Assembly: GCF_005502465.1 (NCBI RefSeq)
Contig: NZ_SCOT01000001.1
Span: 1 to 64,000, forward strand
Origin: Sphingopyxis sp. L1A2A
GTDB taxonomy: Bacteria; Pseudomonadota; Alphaproteobacteria; Sphingomonadales; Sphingomonadaceae
DNA: 64,000 nucleotides
Direction: 5' to 3'
How positions within the stretch are numbered: position 1 is the stretch's first letter; each line of letters starts with the position of its first letter. A program made the translations under genes and the position numbers. The notes beneath the pieces are model-generated. The model did no database searches and was not told where the DNA came from. It saw nothing but the letters and a program-made list of their open reading frames with translations. This document shows, piece by piece, positions 56,055 through 64,000 of the stretch.

Positions 56055-56728
56055 CCGCCGTTCTTGGCGTCGAGATTGCGGCCCAGCGCGACCAGTCCGG
56101 TGATCACGAACGGGATCACCAGCACCGACAGCGCGACCTTGGCCAGCATCTGGCCGCCCATCAGATTGGCGATCGGGAAGACCCCGTAAAAGGCGATGGT
56201 GACGAACAACAGGGTGTCGACGATCTGGCTGAGCGCGCTGGCGATCGCGCCGCGGATCGCGAGCCAGGTCGTGCCGGTTCCGGCGCCTGCACGCCCACGC
56301 AGCTTGGAAAAGATGGTGACGTTCAGGAACTGCGACGTGCCATAAGCGACGATCCCCGCCGCCATCAGGCGCGGGGTCTGGCCCAGGATCATTTCGAACG
56401 ATGCCAGCCGCGCCGGGTCCATCTCGGGCGCTGCCGGGAGCGAATAGACCAGCGATGTCAGCATGATCGACATCACCAGCGGGACAAAGCCCCACAGCAC
56501 CAGTTTGTTCGCGGTCGATTGGCCCTGCAGCTCCGACACCGCGCTCGACAGCGCGACGAGGATCAGGAACGGGAAAATCCCAGCCTCGACCGCCAGCCCC
56601 CCGAACAGGGCGACCTGCTTGTTTCCCAGCACCCCGGCGAGCACGACCATGCCGCCATAGATGATGGTGAAAAGAAAGAGCGAGGGCGAGAGTGTGCGCG
56701 GCAGCGCCGTCGATGTGGTGTCGGTCAT
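56051..56728 (-). CDS. yhhQ: Queuosine precursor transporter
   Basis: 225-residue inner-membrane protein with six helices, VUT/YhhQ family, importing preQ0/preQ1 or queuine-type precursors for tRNA modification. Typical stretches are [39 protein letters not shown] and [23 protein letters not shown] at 56728 precedes the first helix; the longer open frame adds an unrelated basic stretch. The stop overlaps argB. Confidence 0.92.
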   Translation of the reverse strand: MTDTTSTALPRTLSPSLFLFTIIYGGMVVLAGVLGNKQVALFGGLAVEAGIFPFLILVALSSAVSELQGQSTANKLVLWGFVPLVMSIMLTSLVYSLPAAPEMDPARLASFEMILGQTPRLMAAGIVAYGTSQFLNVTIFSKLRGRAGAGTGTTWLAIRGAIASALSQIVDTLLFVTIAFYGVFPIANLMGGQMLAKVALSVLVIPFVITGLVALGRNLDAKNGG

Positions 56729-56844
56729 GCCGCCCGATAGTCGCTTTTGGCGGCGCTGGAAAGATGGGCGGAGCAGCGGCACTTGCCCCACCGTCAAAGC
56801 CCGCTAGACAAGGCGCAACAAACTTGCGGGGGACGCAATAACAT

Positions 56845-58191
56845 ATGGAACGCCTGATTGGTCTGGTCGGTATCGTCGCCTTGCTGGCGATTGCGGTGCT
56901 GTTTTCATCGAACCGCCGCTGGATTCGCCTGCGCGTCGTCATTCCTGCCTTTCTGCTCCAGGCCGGATTTGCCTTGCTGGTGATCGGCACCCCATGGGGC
57001 CGCGCCGTCATCCAGGCGATGTCGAATGCCGTGTCGAACCTGCTCGGCTATGCCAAGGCGGGGACCGATTTCATCTTTGGCCCGCTCGCTTCGCCCGAAA
57101 TCGGCGCCAACAGCTTTGCCATCGCCGCCCTGCCCGTCATCGTCTTTTTCGCCTCGCTGATCTCGATCCTCTATTATCTCGGCATCATGCAGCTGGTGAT
57201 CAAATGGGTCGGCGGCGCGATTCAGAAAATCACCGGCATCACCAAGGTCGAAAGCCTCGGCGCCGCGGCGAACATCTTTGTCGGCCAGTCCGAATCGCCG
57301 CTCGTCATCCGCCCCTATCTCGCCGGGCTGACCCCGCCGCAGCTGTTCACGATCATGACCGTCGGTATGGCCGGGGTCGCGGGGACGATCCTGGGCGCCT
57401 ATGCCAGCATGATCGGCGAACAATTGCTGCCCTATCTGCTCGCCGCCAGCTTCATGTCGGCACCGGGCGGCATTTTGATGGCCAAGATCATGATGCCCGA
57501 CGATCCCAAGGATCTGGGCATCGAACCGGTGATCATGCCCGAGGCGAGCCATGACGAGGAAAAGCCCGCCAATATCATCATGGCGGCGGCGCAGGGCGCG
57601 CAGACCGGGGTCAAGCTGGCGGTCGCGGTCGGCGCGATGGTGCTCGCCTTCGTCGCGCTCGTCGCACTCGCCAACGGCCTGCTCGGCGGTATCGGCGGCT
57701 GGCTGGGCTATCCCGACCTGTCGTTCCAGGCCGTGATCGGCACGCTGTTCCGCCCGGTGATGTGGCTGATGGGCGTACCGTGGGACGAAAGCGCGGTGGT
57801 CGGCGGGCTGTTCGGCAGCAAGATCGTGCTCAACGAATTCGTCGCCTTCATCGACCTCGGCAAGGTGCAGGGCGACATGTCGCTCGCCGCGGTCGCGATC
57901 GCCACCTTCGCGCTGTGCGGCTTCGCCAATTTCAGCTCGATCGCGATCCAGATGGCGGTCACCGGCGGGCTGGCGCCCAACCAGCGCCCGATGATCGCGC
58001 GGCTGGGCCTGAAAGCCCTGCTCGCGGGCAGCTTGTCGAACCTGATGTCCGCGGCGCTCGCCGGGCTGATGCTCGGGATTGCGCCGCCCGTCGCCCCGCC
58101 GCCCACGGCGCCCGTGGCGGTCGCCGCCCCAGCAGAAGCCCCCGCCGCGGCACCGGACGCAGCGGCGACCGCGCCCGCCAAAGCCCCCTAA
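56845..58191 (+). CDS. Concentrative nucleoside transporter (NupC family)
   Basis: 448-residue nucleoside:cation symporter. Family marks are [13 protein letters not shown] near residue 150 and [15 protein letters not shown] near 330, both forming the substrate site, with ten or so helices. The last 35 residues are a Pro/Ala-rich cytoplasmic or periplasmic tail ([20 protein letters not shown]) not seen in classical NupC. ATG at 56845 is divergent from yhhQ with 116 bases between. Substrate range is unknown. Confidence 0.94.
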   Translation: MERLIGLVGIVALLAIAVLFSSNRRWIRLRVVIPAFLLQAGFALLVIGTPWGRAVIQAMSNAVSNLLGYAKAGTDFIFGPLASPEIGANSFAIAALPVIVFFASLISILYYLGIMQLVIKWVGGAIQKITGITKVESLGAAANIFVGQSESPLVIRPYLAGLTPPQLFTIMTVGMAGVAGTILGAYASMIGEQLLPYLLAASFMSAPGGILMAKIMMPDDPKDLGIEPVIMPEASHDEEKPANIIMAAAQGAQTGVKLAVAVGAMVLAFVALVALANGLLGGIGGWLGYPDLSFQAVIGTLFRPVMWLMGVPWDESAVVGGLFGSKIVLNEFVAFIDLGKVQGDMSLAAVAIATFALCGFANFSSIAIQMAVTGGLAPNQRPMIARLGLKALLAGSLSNLMSAALAGLMLGIAPPVAPPPTAPVAVAAPAEAPAAAPDAAATAPAKAP

Positions 58192-58296
58192 CCCGCCGCT
58201 CGCGGCGCTTGGGAGAATTTGCAAGCCCACCCCGAATGACGTAAACTGCTGACCGAAAACGAATCCCGGGTCGCGTTCGCCAGCAGGGAGTTTGCC

Positions 58297-58908
58297 ATGA
58301 AAATCGCATATCGTTTGTCGATCCTCGCCGCGGCCGCGGCATCGATAGGGGCCGGTGTCCTCGCCACGTCCAGCGCCCAGACCCCCGAGGACAAGATGTA
58401 CCGTCCGCCCGAGGCGACGATCTATCGCGACGCCGCCTACCGCGGCCCGGCGGTGTTCATCGGCGAGGCGAAACCCAACCTTGGCCTGGCGTGGCCGGTC
58501 AATTCGGTGCGCGTCGCCAGCGGGCGCTGGGAGCTGTGCGAAAAGACCCGCTTTCGCGGCAATTGCCGCACCGTCGAGCGCGACACGCCGATGCTGAACA
58601 ATGTCCTGCGCGGCCTGACGATCCAGTCGATCCGCCCGGTCGGCAGCGGCGGCGGATGGGATCCGGCACCGCCCGCCAATGATCAGGTCGCGCGCGGCAA
58701 TTTTGCCGAATTCCACACCCAGCCAGCCCGCGGCAACCGCCGCGTCCTCGCCTGCGAATATGGGTCGGCGACGGCTAACTGCGCGGCGCAGACCGCCGAC
58801 AATTATTGCCGTTCGATCGGCTGGAACGGGTCGGCGCGCGAGCATATGGAAACGGTCAGCAACCGCGTCTATCTGGCCGATGTTCTGTGCGTCCGGTCGG
58901 GCTATTGA
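58297..58908 (+). CDS. Secreted beta/gamma-crystallin-like protein
   Basis: 203-residue exported protein. Signal peptide to about residue 27 (ASIGAGVLATSSAQ). Residues 38-115 resemble a beta/gamma-crystallin domain (ATIYRDAAYRGPAVFIGEAK, WELCEKTRFRGNCRTVERD) with one Cys pair. The C-terminal half (REHMETVSNRVYLADVLCVR) has two more Cys pairs and is seen in similar proteins of sphingomonads. Such domains often bind calcium, but no clear calcium-binding motif was picked out. It precedes an MliC-like lipoprotein by 11 bases. Confidence 0.75.
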   Translation: MKIAYRLSILAAAAASIGAGVLATSSAQTPEDKMYRPPEATIYRDAAYRGPAVFIGEAKPNLGLAWPVNSVRVASGRWELCEKTRFRGNCRTVERDTPMLNNVLRGLTIQSIRPVGSGGGWDPAPPANDQVARGNFAEFHTQPARGNRRVLACEYGSATANCAAQTADNYCRSIGWNGSAREHMETVSNRVYLADVLCVRSGY

Positions 58909-58919
58909 AGGAGACGTCC

Positions 58920-59240
58920 ATGACCACGATGAAGGTCGCTTCGGTCGGCGCGGCCGCGCTGCTGCTTTCGGCCTGCGCCGCAGTCGGCGGGCCTGGGGTC
59001 AGCACCTATTATGAATGCGACCGCGGCACCCGGCTGAAGGTCGATTTTGTCGGCGACCGGGCGCTGGTCAGCGTCAACGGCGGCCGCGCCGAGACGATGC
59101 GCTCGGCGCCCGCGGCGAGCGGCGCGATGTACGAAAATCGCGCCGGTTGGCGCCTGCACACCAAGGGTAATGAGGCGATGTGGAACACCGCGCTGCGTTC
59201 GTCACCTGAGACCTGCCGCCAGGTGATGGTGCCGCGCTAG
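58920..59240 (+). CDS. MliC-like lipoprotein (C-type lysozyme inhibitor family)
   Basis: 106-residue lipoprotein with lipobox LLLSACAAV. After it, TYYECDRGTRLKVDFVGD matches the start of the MliC domain, and a second Cys near the end (SPETCRQVMV) pairs with it. MliC proteins inhibit host or competitor lysozymes at the cell surface. The usual inhibitory loop Ser/Lys motif is weak here (SAPAASGAMYENRAGWRL), so activity is uncertain. AAGGAGACG precedes the ATG. Probably co-transcribed with the crystallin-like gene. Confidence 0.75.
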   Translation: MTTMKVASVGAAALLLSACAAVGGPGVSTYYECDRGTRLKVDFVGDRALVSVNGGRAETMRSAPAASGAMYENRAGWRLHTKGNEAMWNTALRSSPETCRQVMVPR

Positions 59241-59259
59241 GACCGCTGTACGCAATTCC

Positions 59260-60402
59260 TCAGAGGTCCATCTTGGCCAGCGCGGCGCGGACTTCGCCGA
59301 CGAACAATTCGGGCTGTTCCCAAGCGGCAAAATGCCCGCCGCGCGGCAGTTCGTTCCAGTGGACGATATTTTTGTAACGCCGTTCGGCCCAGCGCCGCGA
59401 CAGCCGCATGATCTCGTTCGGAAACAGGCTGCACCCCGTCGGCACCAGTATCTCGCCCGCCGCAAAATTTCGGAAGCTGTGCCAGTAAAGCCGCGCCGAC
59501 GAGGCGGCGCTGGCGGTCAGCCAATAGAGGCTGATCGTGTCGAGCATCGCGTCCTTCGACAGCGCCTGTTCGGGATGGCCGCCGATCGACTGGCCGCCCG
59601 GCTGATGCCCGCAATCGGTCCAGCCATGAAATTTTTCGGCGATCCACGCCATTTGCCCGACGGGCGAGTCGGTCAGCGCATAGCCGATCGTCTGCGGCCG
59701 GGTGGCGTGCTGGGTCGAATAGCCGCTGTCCTTCGCCTGATACCAGCCGAAGCGCGCGAGATAGAGCTGCTCGGCCTCGGTGAGGTCGCTCATCAGGTCG
59801 GGCGGCGGCGCGCCGACGACCATGTTGACGTGGATGCCGGCGCAATGATCGGCGTGGTTCATGCCGATCGCACAGGTCACCGCGCTGCCCCAGTCGCCGC
59901 CCTGCGCGAAATAGCGGGCGTAACCGAGCGCGCGCATCAACGCGTCCCATGCGGCGCCGATATGCTCGACGCTCCATTTGGCCGCGGTCGGCTTGCCCGA
60001 AAAGCCGTAGCCGGGCAGCGACGGGATCACCAGGTGATAGTCGGCCGACAAAGGTTCGATGACGTCGAGAAATTCGAGCACCGACCCCGGCCAGCCGTGG
60101 GTCAGGATCAGCGGGCGCGCGGCGGGGTTGACCGAGCGGATATGGATGAAATGCACGTCGAGCCCATCGATCGTCGCAAGATAATTGGGCAGCGCGTTCA
60201 GCCGCGCTTCGACGCGGCGCCAGTCATAGCTGCCCTGCCAATAGGCGGCGAGTTCCTGCGCATAAGCGAGCGGGATACCCTGATCCCAGTCGCCGACGGT
60301 TTCCTTTTCGGGCCAGCGGGTGCGCGCCAGCCGCTGGTTCAGGTCATCGAGCGCCGCCTGCGGCACATCGATCGTGAAGCTGCGGATATTGTCGACGTCC
60401 AT
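59260..60402 (-). CDS. Epoxide hydrolase
   Basis: 380-residue alpha/beta hydrolase with the N-terminal epoxide hydrolase domain (EHN) in the first 110 residues. The oxyanion segment is LTHGWPGSVLEF, the nucleophile Asp lies in FAQGGDWGSAVT, and the catalytic His in RGGHFAAWEQPELF. The lid carries FGWYQAKDSGYSTQHATRPQ, with the epoxide-polarising Tyr candidates. ATG at 60402 follows AAGGGAGGGG. Soil sphingomonads often encode several of these; the natural substrate is not known. Confidence 0.93.
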   Translation of the reverse strand: MDVDNIRSFTIDVPQAALDDLNQRLARTRWPEKETVGDWDQGIPLAYAQELAAYWQGSYDWRRVEARLNALPNYLATIDGLDVHFIHIRSVNPAARPLILTHGWPGSVLEFLDVIEPLSADYHLVIPSLPGYGFSGKPTAAKWSVEHIGAAWDALMRALGYARYFAQGGDWGSAVTCAIGMNHADHCAGIHVNMVVGAPPPDLMSDLTEAEQLYLARFGWYQAKDSGYSTQHATRPQTIGYALTDSPVGQMAWIAEKFHGWTDCGHQPGGQSIGGHPEQALSKDAMLDTISLYWLTASAASSARLYWHSFRNFAAGEILVPTGCSLFPNEIMRLSRRWAERRYKNIVHWNELPRGGHFAAWEQPELFVGEVRAALAKMDL

Positions 60403-60430
60403 GCAAATCCCCTCCCTTGCCGTCCGCGGA

Positions 60431-60919
60431 TCAGGGCCGCGCGGGCGCCTTGCAACCGCGTTCGAGCCCGACGCCTTTCAGGAAACCGCGGCGCACCGTT
60501 CCGGCATAGACCGCGAGCGCATAGCGCCGCCGTTCGGCATTGGCGCCGGTGACTTCGCCGATGAGCCCGCGAAACGGAATAATCGACCCCGCGACATTGC
60601 CGACCACCCGGCCAGCGGTTTCTTCGCGTTTCTTCGCGCGGTCCTTGTCGACCTGTTCATTGACGTCGGGGCCCAGCACGGTGCCGAGTTCGTTGATTTC
60701 GCCGATGATCGCGGCGCATTTGCCAAGGCCGGCGAGCGAATAGGGACTTTCCTGAATGGCCAGCAGCTTGGGCGGAATTTCTTTGCCGTCGAACGGTTCG
60801 GTCACCTGATTGGCGGTATCCTTGATCGTCGAATCTTCGGGTGCGCCCTGCTGGGCATAGGCGGTCGCCGAGGCGGCCAATGCCGCGACCGACAAAGCTG
60901 CGAGAATTTTCCTGTGCAT
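60431..60919 (-). CDS. Secreted hypothetical protein
   Basis: 162 residues with a signal peptide (ILAALSVAALAASATAYAQQ). The mature region contains EIPPKLLAIQESPYSLAGLG, an acidic-basic helix (QVDKDRAKKREETAGRVVGN) and a glycine-containing SIIPFRGLIGEVTGANAERR segment, which could insert in membranes. No family was recognised. ATG at 60919 follows GGAGGCACC. It is on the same strand as the epoxide hydrolase, 28 bases before it. Confidence 0.72.
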   Translation of the reverse strand: MHRKILAALSVAALAASATAYAQQGAPEDSTIKDTANQVTEPFDGKEIPPKLLAIQESPYSLAGLGKCAAIIGEINELGTVLGPDVNEQVDKDRAKKREETAGRVVGNVAGSIIPFRGLIGEVTGANAERRRYALAVYAGTVRRGFLKGVGLERGCKAPARP

Positions 60920-60955
60920 ATGGTGCCTCCTTCGCTGCCCCCTGACAGCCACCCA

Positions 60956-61822
60956 CTAACGCGTCGGAACCGGTTCCGCTCCCGTCCAGTCGTAAAAGCC
61001 GCGGCCCGCCTTTTTGCCGACCCAGCCCGCCTCGACATATTGGACGAGCAGCGGCGCGGGGCGGAATTTGGGGTCGCCGGTGCCGCTGTGCAGGACGCGG
61101 ATGATTTCGAGGCAGGTGTCGAGCCCGATGAAGTCGGCCAGCGTAATCGGACCCATCGGATGATTGAGCCCCAGACGGCAGCCGGTGTCGATGTCCCGCA
61201 TCGTCGCGACGCCTTCGCCGAGCGCGAACACCGCTTCATTGATCAGCGGCATCAGGACGCGATTGACAATGAAGCCCGGCGCGTCGTTGGCGTGGACGAT
61301 TTCCTTGCCGAGGCCGCGGCCGAACGCCTCGACCGTCTGCAGCGTCGCGTCGCTGGTGGCGAGGCCGCGGATCAGTTCGATCAGCCCCATCACGGGCACC
61401 GGGTTGAAGAAATGGACGCCGATAAAGCGCGCCGGATCGGGCGACGCCTGCGCCAGGCGGGTGATCGGGATCGAGCTGGTGTTGCTGGCGAGGATCGCGG
61501 TCGCCGACAAATGCGGGCCGACGCTGGCAAAGATCGCGCGCTTGATCTCCTCGCGCTCGGTCGCCGCCTCGATAACAAGGTCGGCGGGGGCGAAGGCGCT
61601 GTGATCGGCGACCGGGGTGATCCGGGCGAGCAGCGCGTCGGCATCGCTTTGGGTCAGCTTGTCCTTGGCGACGAGGCGGCCAAGCGCCTTGGCGATTCCC
61701 GCCTTGCCGGCTTCGGCGCGCGCCAGATCGATGTCCGACAGCAGCACGTCATGACCCGCGCCCGCCGAAACCTGGGCGATGCCTGCGCCCATTTGCCCTG
61801 CCCCGATGACGCCGACGATCAT
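60956..61822 (-). CDS. 3-hydroxyacyl-CoA (3-hydroxybutyryl-CoA) dehydrogenase
   Basis: 288-residue NAD(P)-dependent enzyme oxidising 3-hydroxyacyl-CoA. The Rossmann motif GVIGAGQMGAGIAQVSAGAG is at the start, ASNTSSIPITRLAQA near residue 115, and the catalytic His/Glu in IGVHFFNPVPVMGLIEL. DAPGFIVNRVLMPLINEAVF and the C-terminal domain follow. Length is right for the single-domain type (PaaH/Hbd). ATG at 61822 is clear. It is separate from the egt genes by about 70 bases. Confidence 0.93.
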   Translation of the reverse strand: MIVGVIGAGQMGAGIAQVSAGAGHDVLLSDIDLARAEAGKAGIAKALGRLVAKDKLTQSDADALLARITPVADHSAFAPADLVIEAATEREEIKRAIFASVGPHLSATAILASNTSSIPITRLAQASPDPARFIGVHFFNPVPVMGLIELIRGLATSDATLQTVEAFGRGLGKEIVHANDAPGFIVNRVLMPLINEAVFALGEGVATMRDIDTGCRLGLNHPMGPITLADFIGLDTCLEIIRVLHSGTGDPKFRPAPLLVQYVEAGWVGKKAGRGFYDWTGAEPVPTR

Positions 61823-61891
61823 AAACTGCCCTTTCGCTGGAAACCCCGCCCGTGCCCTACGGTGTCGGTATCATGCGTCAAGGCTGGAGGA

Positions 61892-62878
61892 TCAGGGGGC
61901 CGAGCGGAAGGCGGTCGCGGCGGCCAGGATCAGGGCAAAGGCGGGGTCGGTGTCGTCCCAGGTCGCGACCGGGGTCCAGCCGCCCGCGCGGAGCAGCAAA
62001 TTCGCGTCGCGGGCGCCATATTTATGGCTGTTCTCGCTGTGGATCGTCTCCCCCGCCGCCATATGATAGCGATGTCCGTCGATCGTGAAATCCATGGCGC
62101 ACGCGGCGACCAGATGCATTTCGATGCGCGCATGGACATCGTCCCAGACCGCGCGGTGGGTGAAGTTTTCGACCGGAATGTCACCGCCGAGTTCGCGGTT
62201 GATCCGTTCGAGCAGGTTGAGGTTGAACGCCGCGGTGACCCCCGCCGGGTCGTCATAGGCGCGTTCGAGTACGCCGACATCCTTGATCCTATCGATACCG
62301 ATCAGCAGCAGCGACCCGTCGCCGAGCGCGCCGCGCCAGTGGCGCAGCAGATCGACCGCGGTGCGCGCGACCATGTTGCCGATCGTGCTGCCCGGAAAAA
62401 AGCCGAGTTTGGGCAGGTCGGCGATTTCGCCCGGCAATTCGACGCGCTGGGTGAAATCGGCCTCGACCGGATAAACCGGCAACCCCGCAAAGCGCGCCGC
62501 GAGCGCGCGCGCGCTGTCGCGCAGGAAGTCGCCCGAAATATCGACCGGCACATAAGCCGCGGGGGCGATCGCGGCGAGGAGCAGCGGGGTCTTGGCCGAG
62601 CTGCCCGAGCCGAGTTCGACGACCGCACGCCCCGGACCGATCGCTGCGGCGAGATCGGCGGCATGGCGGATGAGCAGATCGGTTTCGCTGCGCGTCGGAT
62701 AATATTCGGGGAGCGCGGTGATATCCTCGAACAGCGCCGATCCGGTCGCGTCGTAGAACCAGCGCGCCGGGATCGCCTTGGGCGTCTGGCTGAGCCCGGC
62801 GCGGACGTCAGCGCGAAACGCGATATCGACTCCGGCATGGTCGGCGTCGACCTGACGCAGGCTGCGGACGACCGCCAT
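61892..62878 (-). CDS. egtD: L-histidine N-alpha-methyltransferase (EgtD)
   Basis: 328-residue SAM-dependent enzyme making hercynine (trimethylhistidine) from histidine, the first step of ergothioneine synthesis. Visible are the N-terminal PKAIPARWFYDATGSALFED, the SAM motif VVELGSGSSAKTPLLL, and FFPGSTIGNM near the middle; ETIHSENSHKY near the end belongs to the substrate pocket. ATG at 62878 lies 2 bases after the egtB stop, so both form one operon. Confidence 0.95.
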   Translation of the reverse strand: MAVVRSLRQVDADHAGVDIAFRADVRAGLSQTPKAIPARWFYDATGSALFEDITALPEYYPTRSETDLLIRHAADLAAAIGPGRAVVELGSGSSAKTPLLLAAIAPAAYVPVDISGDFLRDSARALAARFAGLPVYPVEADFTQRVELPGEIADLPKLGFFPGSTIGNMVARTAVDLLRHWRGALGDGSLLLIGIDRIKDVGVLERAYDDPAGVTAAFNLNLLERINRELGGDIPVENFTHRAVWDDVHARIEMHLVAACAMDFTIDGHRYHMAAGETIHSENSHKYGARDANLLLRAGGWTPVATWDDTDPAFALILAAATAFRSAP

Positions 62879-62880
62879 AT

Positions 62881-64000
62881 CTAAAAATCCTTGGCTAAAC
62901 GCACGCCGGTGAATTGCCAGCGCTGGTGGGGGTAAAAGAAATTGCGGTAGGCGGGGCGCAGATGGCCGCGCGGGGTCGCGCAGCTGCCGCCGCGCAGCAC
63001 GAACTGGCCGCTCATGAACTTGCCATTATATTCGCCGACCGCGCCGGGGGCGGCGCGAAAGCCGGGATAGGGGCGATAGGCGCTGCCGGTCCATTCCCAC
63101 ACGCTGCCGAACATCTGTTGCAAACCGGCGTCATCGGGGAACGCGGCGGGTTGCACCGGCCCCGCGGTATCGAGCTGCTGTCCCGCGGCCGGATCGAGCG
63201 TGGCCGCCGCGGCCTCCCATTCGAACTCGGTCGGCAGGCGCGCGCCCGCCCAGCTGGCGAACGCGTCAGCTTCGTAGAAACTGATGTGGGTGACGGGGGC
63301 GGCGGGGTCGATCGCCCGCCAGCCCGCCAGGGTGAAGTAGCGGTCACCATCCCAATAGGCGGGCGCGTCGATATTTTCGCCTTGCACCCACGCCCAGCCG
63401 TCGCTGAGCCACAGCGAGGGCGTGTGATAACCGCCGTCGGCGATAAATTGTTGCCATTCGCCGTTGCTGACCGGGCGGCTGGCGAGCACGTGCGGGGGCA
63501 AAAGCGCATCGTGCCGCGGGCCTTCGCAATCGAACGCAAAGCCGTCGCCGCCATGGCCGATCGAGACGATGCCCGCCTTGCCCTCGATCCATTTCATGGC
63601 GGAAAACTGCGCAACTTCACTCGCGATTGCCGTTTCGGCCTTCCACACCGCCGGGCCGAGCGGGTTCTGCGCAAAGAGATGTTTGAGGTCGGTCAGGAGC
63701 AATTCCTGATGCTGCTGTTCGTGCTGAATGCCGAGTTCGATCAATATGTGCGCCGCGGGTGGCAGATCGGGCAGCGCCGTCTGCACCGCAGTATCGACAT
63801 GCGCGCGCCAGATGCAGATGTCGGCGAGCGAGGGGCGGGTCAGCAGACCGCGCTGCGGGCGCGCGTGGCGCGGCCCTTCGGCCTCATAATAGCTGTTGAA
63901 CAGATAGGCGTAGCGATCGTCGAACGGGCGATAGCCCGGCAGATGGTCGCGCAGGATGAAGGTTTCAAAGAACCATGTCGTGTGCGCGAGGTGCCATTTG
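62881..64000 (-). CDS. egtB: Ergothioneine biosynthesis sulfoxide synthase EgtB (5' end cut by window)
   Basis: Iron-dependent enzyme that couples hercynine to a cysteine-type thiol. Visible residues begin near HTTWFFETF; the DinB-like domain with the iron site LGIQHEQQHQELLL follows, then the FGE/sulfatase-modifying domain (SRPVSNGEWQQFIADGGYHT, LPTEFEWEAAAAT, MFGSVWEWTGSAYRPYPGFR, ending TGVRLAKDF). About 50-60 N-terminal residues lie beyond the window. SenA of the selenoneine pathway shares this fold, but the neighbouring egtD supports EgtB. The first bases of the visible part show a frame irregularity described under findings. Confidence 0.9.
   Translation of the reverse strand, partial: KWHLAHTTWFFETFILRDHLPGYRPFDDRYAYLFNSYYEAEGPRHARPQRGLLTRPSLADICIWRAHVDTAVQTALPDLPPAAHILIELGIQHEQQHQELLLTDLKHLFAQNPLGPAVWKAETAIASEVAQFSAMKWIEGKAGIVSIGHGGDGFAFDCEGPRHDALLPPHVLASRPVSNGEWQQFIADGGYHTPSLWLSDGWAWVQGENIDAPAYWDGDRYFTLAGWRAIDPAAPVTHISFYEADAFASWAGARLPTEFEWEAAAATLDPAAGQQLDTAGPVQPAAFPDDAGLQQMFGSVWEWTGSAYRPYPGFRAAPGAVGEYNGKFMSGQFVLRGGSCATPRGHLRPAYRNFFYPHQRWQFTGVRLAKDF

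Noticed and set aside
60320-62884. 854-codon open frame on the plus strand opposite hbd and egtD
   Set aside because: Antisense shadow of two conserved genes; composition is typical of such shadows.

Overview
The window is a high-GC, gene-dense chromosomal segment of an alphaproteobacterium, most likely a sphingomonad close to Sphingopyxis. This rests on the two-enzyme HutF/HutG histidine route, the large TonB receptor with an IIVTGSRIRR plug start, GbsR-controlled cytochrome bd, CopAB/CzcCBA metal genes and intergenic REP-like palindromes. No rRNA or tRNA gene is visible, so the genus is an inference. Both ends cut a gene: typA on the left (C-terminus missing) and egtB on the right (N-terminus missing).

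Layout. 1-12.7 kb: typA, a c-type cytochrome with a TPR protein, a GbsR-type regulator with cydAB, an MTA/SAH nucleosidase, an SBF-like transporter, a TelA/XpaC-like pair, and a DUF6249-like/ECF sigma/small membrane protein set. 12.9-26.1 kb: a complete histidine-utilisation locus with two HutC regulators, a 900-aa TonB receptor with two PepSY membrane proteins, hutCF on one strand and hutIHGUD divergently on the other. Three HutC-like sites (TGTATAGACG, TGTATATACA, TGTCTATACA) sit in front of hutC1, the receptor and the hutF/hutI divide, so receptor and catabolic genes probably form one regulon. No cytoplasmic-membrane histidine permease is visible.

26.1-42.3 kb: a metal-resistance island. 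copAB lies behind a cnrYXH-type signalling set whose sensor keeps all five CnrX metal ligands at identical spacing. Divergently run copCD, a MerR-type regulator with a 19-bp-spacer promoter driving a glutaredoxin/MauE-like fusion, a His-rich secreted protein, czcCBA, a HupE/UreJ protein, a membrane-anchored protein and an NreB-like exporter with a His-rich tail. Together these predict copper plus nickel/cobalt (and possibly zinc/cadmium) tolerance. The island ends at an IS5-family transposase that needs a -1 frameshift and at the 3' stump of a hipA gene.

43.5-64 kb: mostly housekeeping and transport genes: transglutaminase-like protein, TetA-like MFS, CinA-type protein, GST, DUF2785 protein, Bax-inhibitor-1 protein, ThpR, low-molecular-weight phosphatase, spinster-like MFS, periplasmic Cu/Zn SOD, a tight marC-lipoprotein-folD-yggT run, argB-yhhQ, NupC, a crystallin-like secreted protein, an MliC-like lipoprotein, epoxide hydrolase, 3-hydroxyacyl-CoA dehydrogenase and egtD-egtB (ergothioneine, which also starts from histidine).

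No CRISPR array, prophage or restriction/defence island was seen. The best candidates for something new are the HutC-controlled TonB receptor/PepSY module, the pairing of a nickel/cobalt-type CnrYXH set with copper genes, and the MerR-controlled glutaredoxin/MauE fusion.
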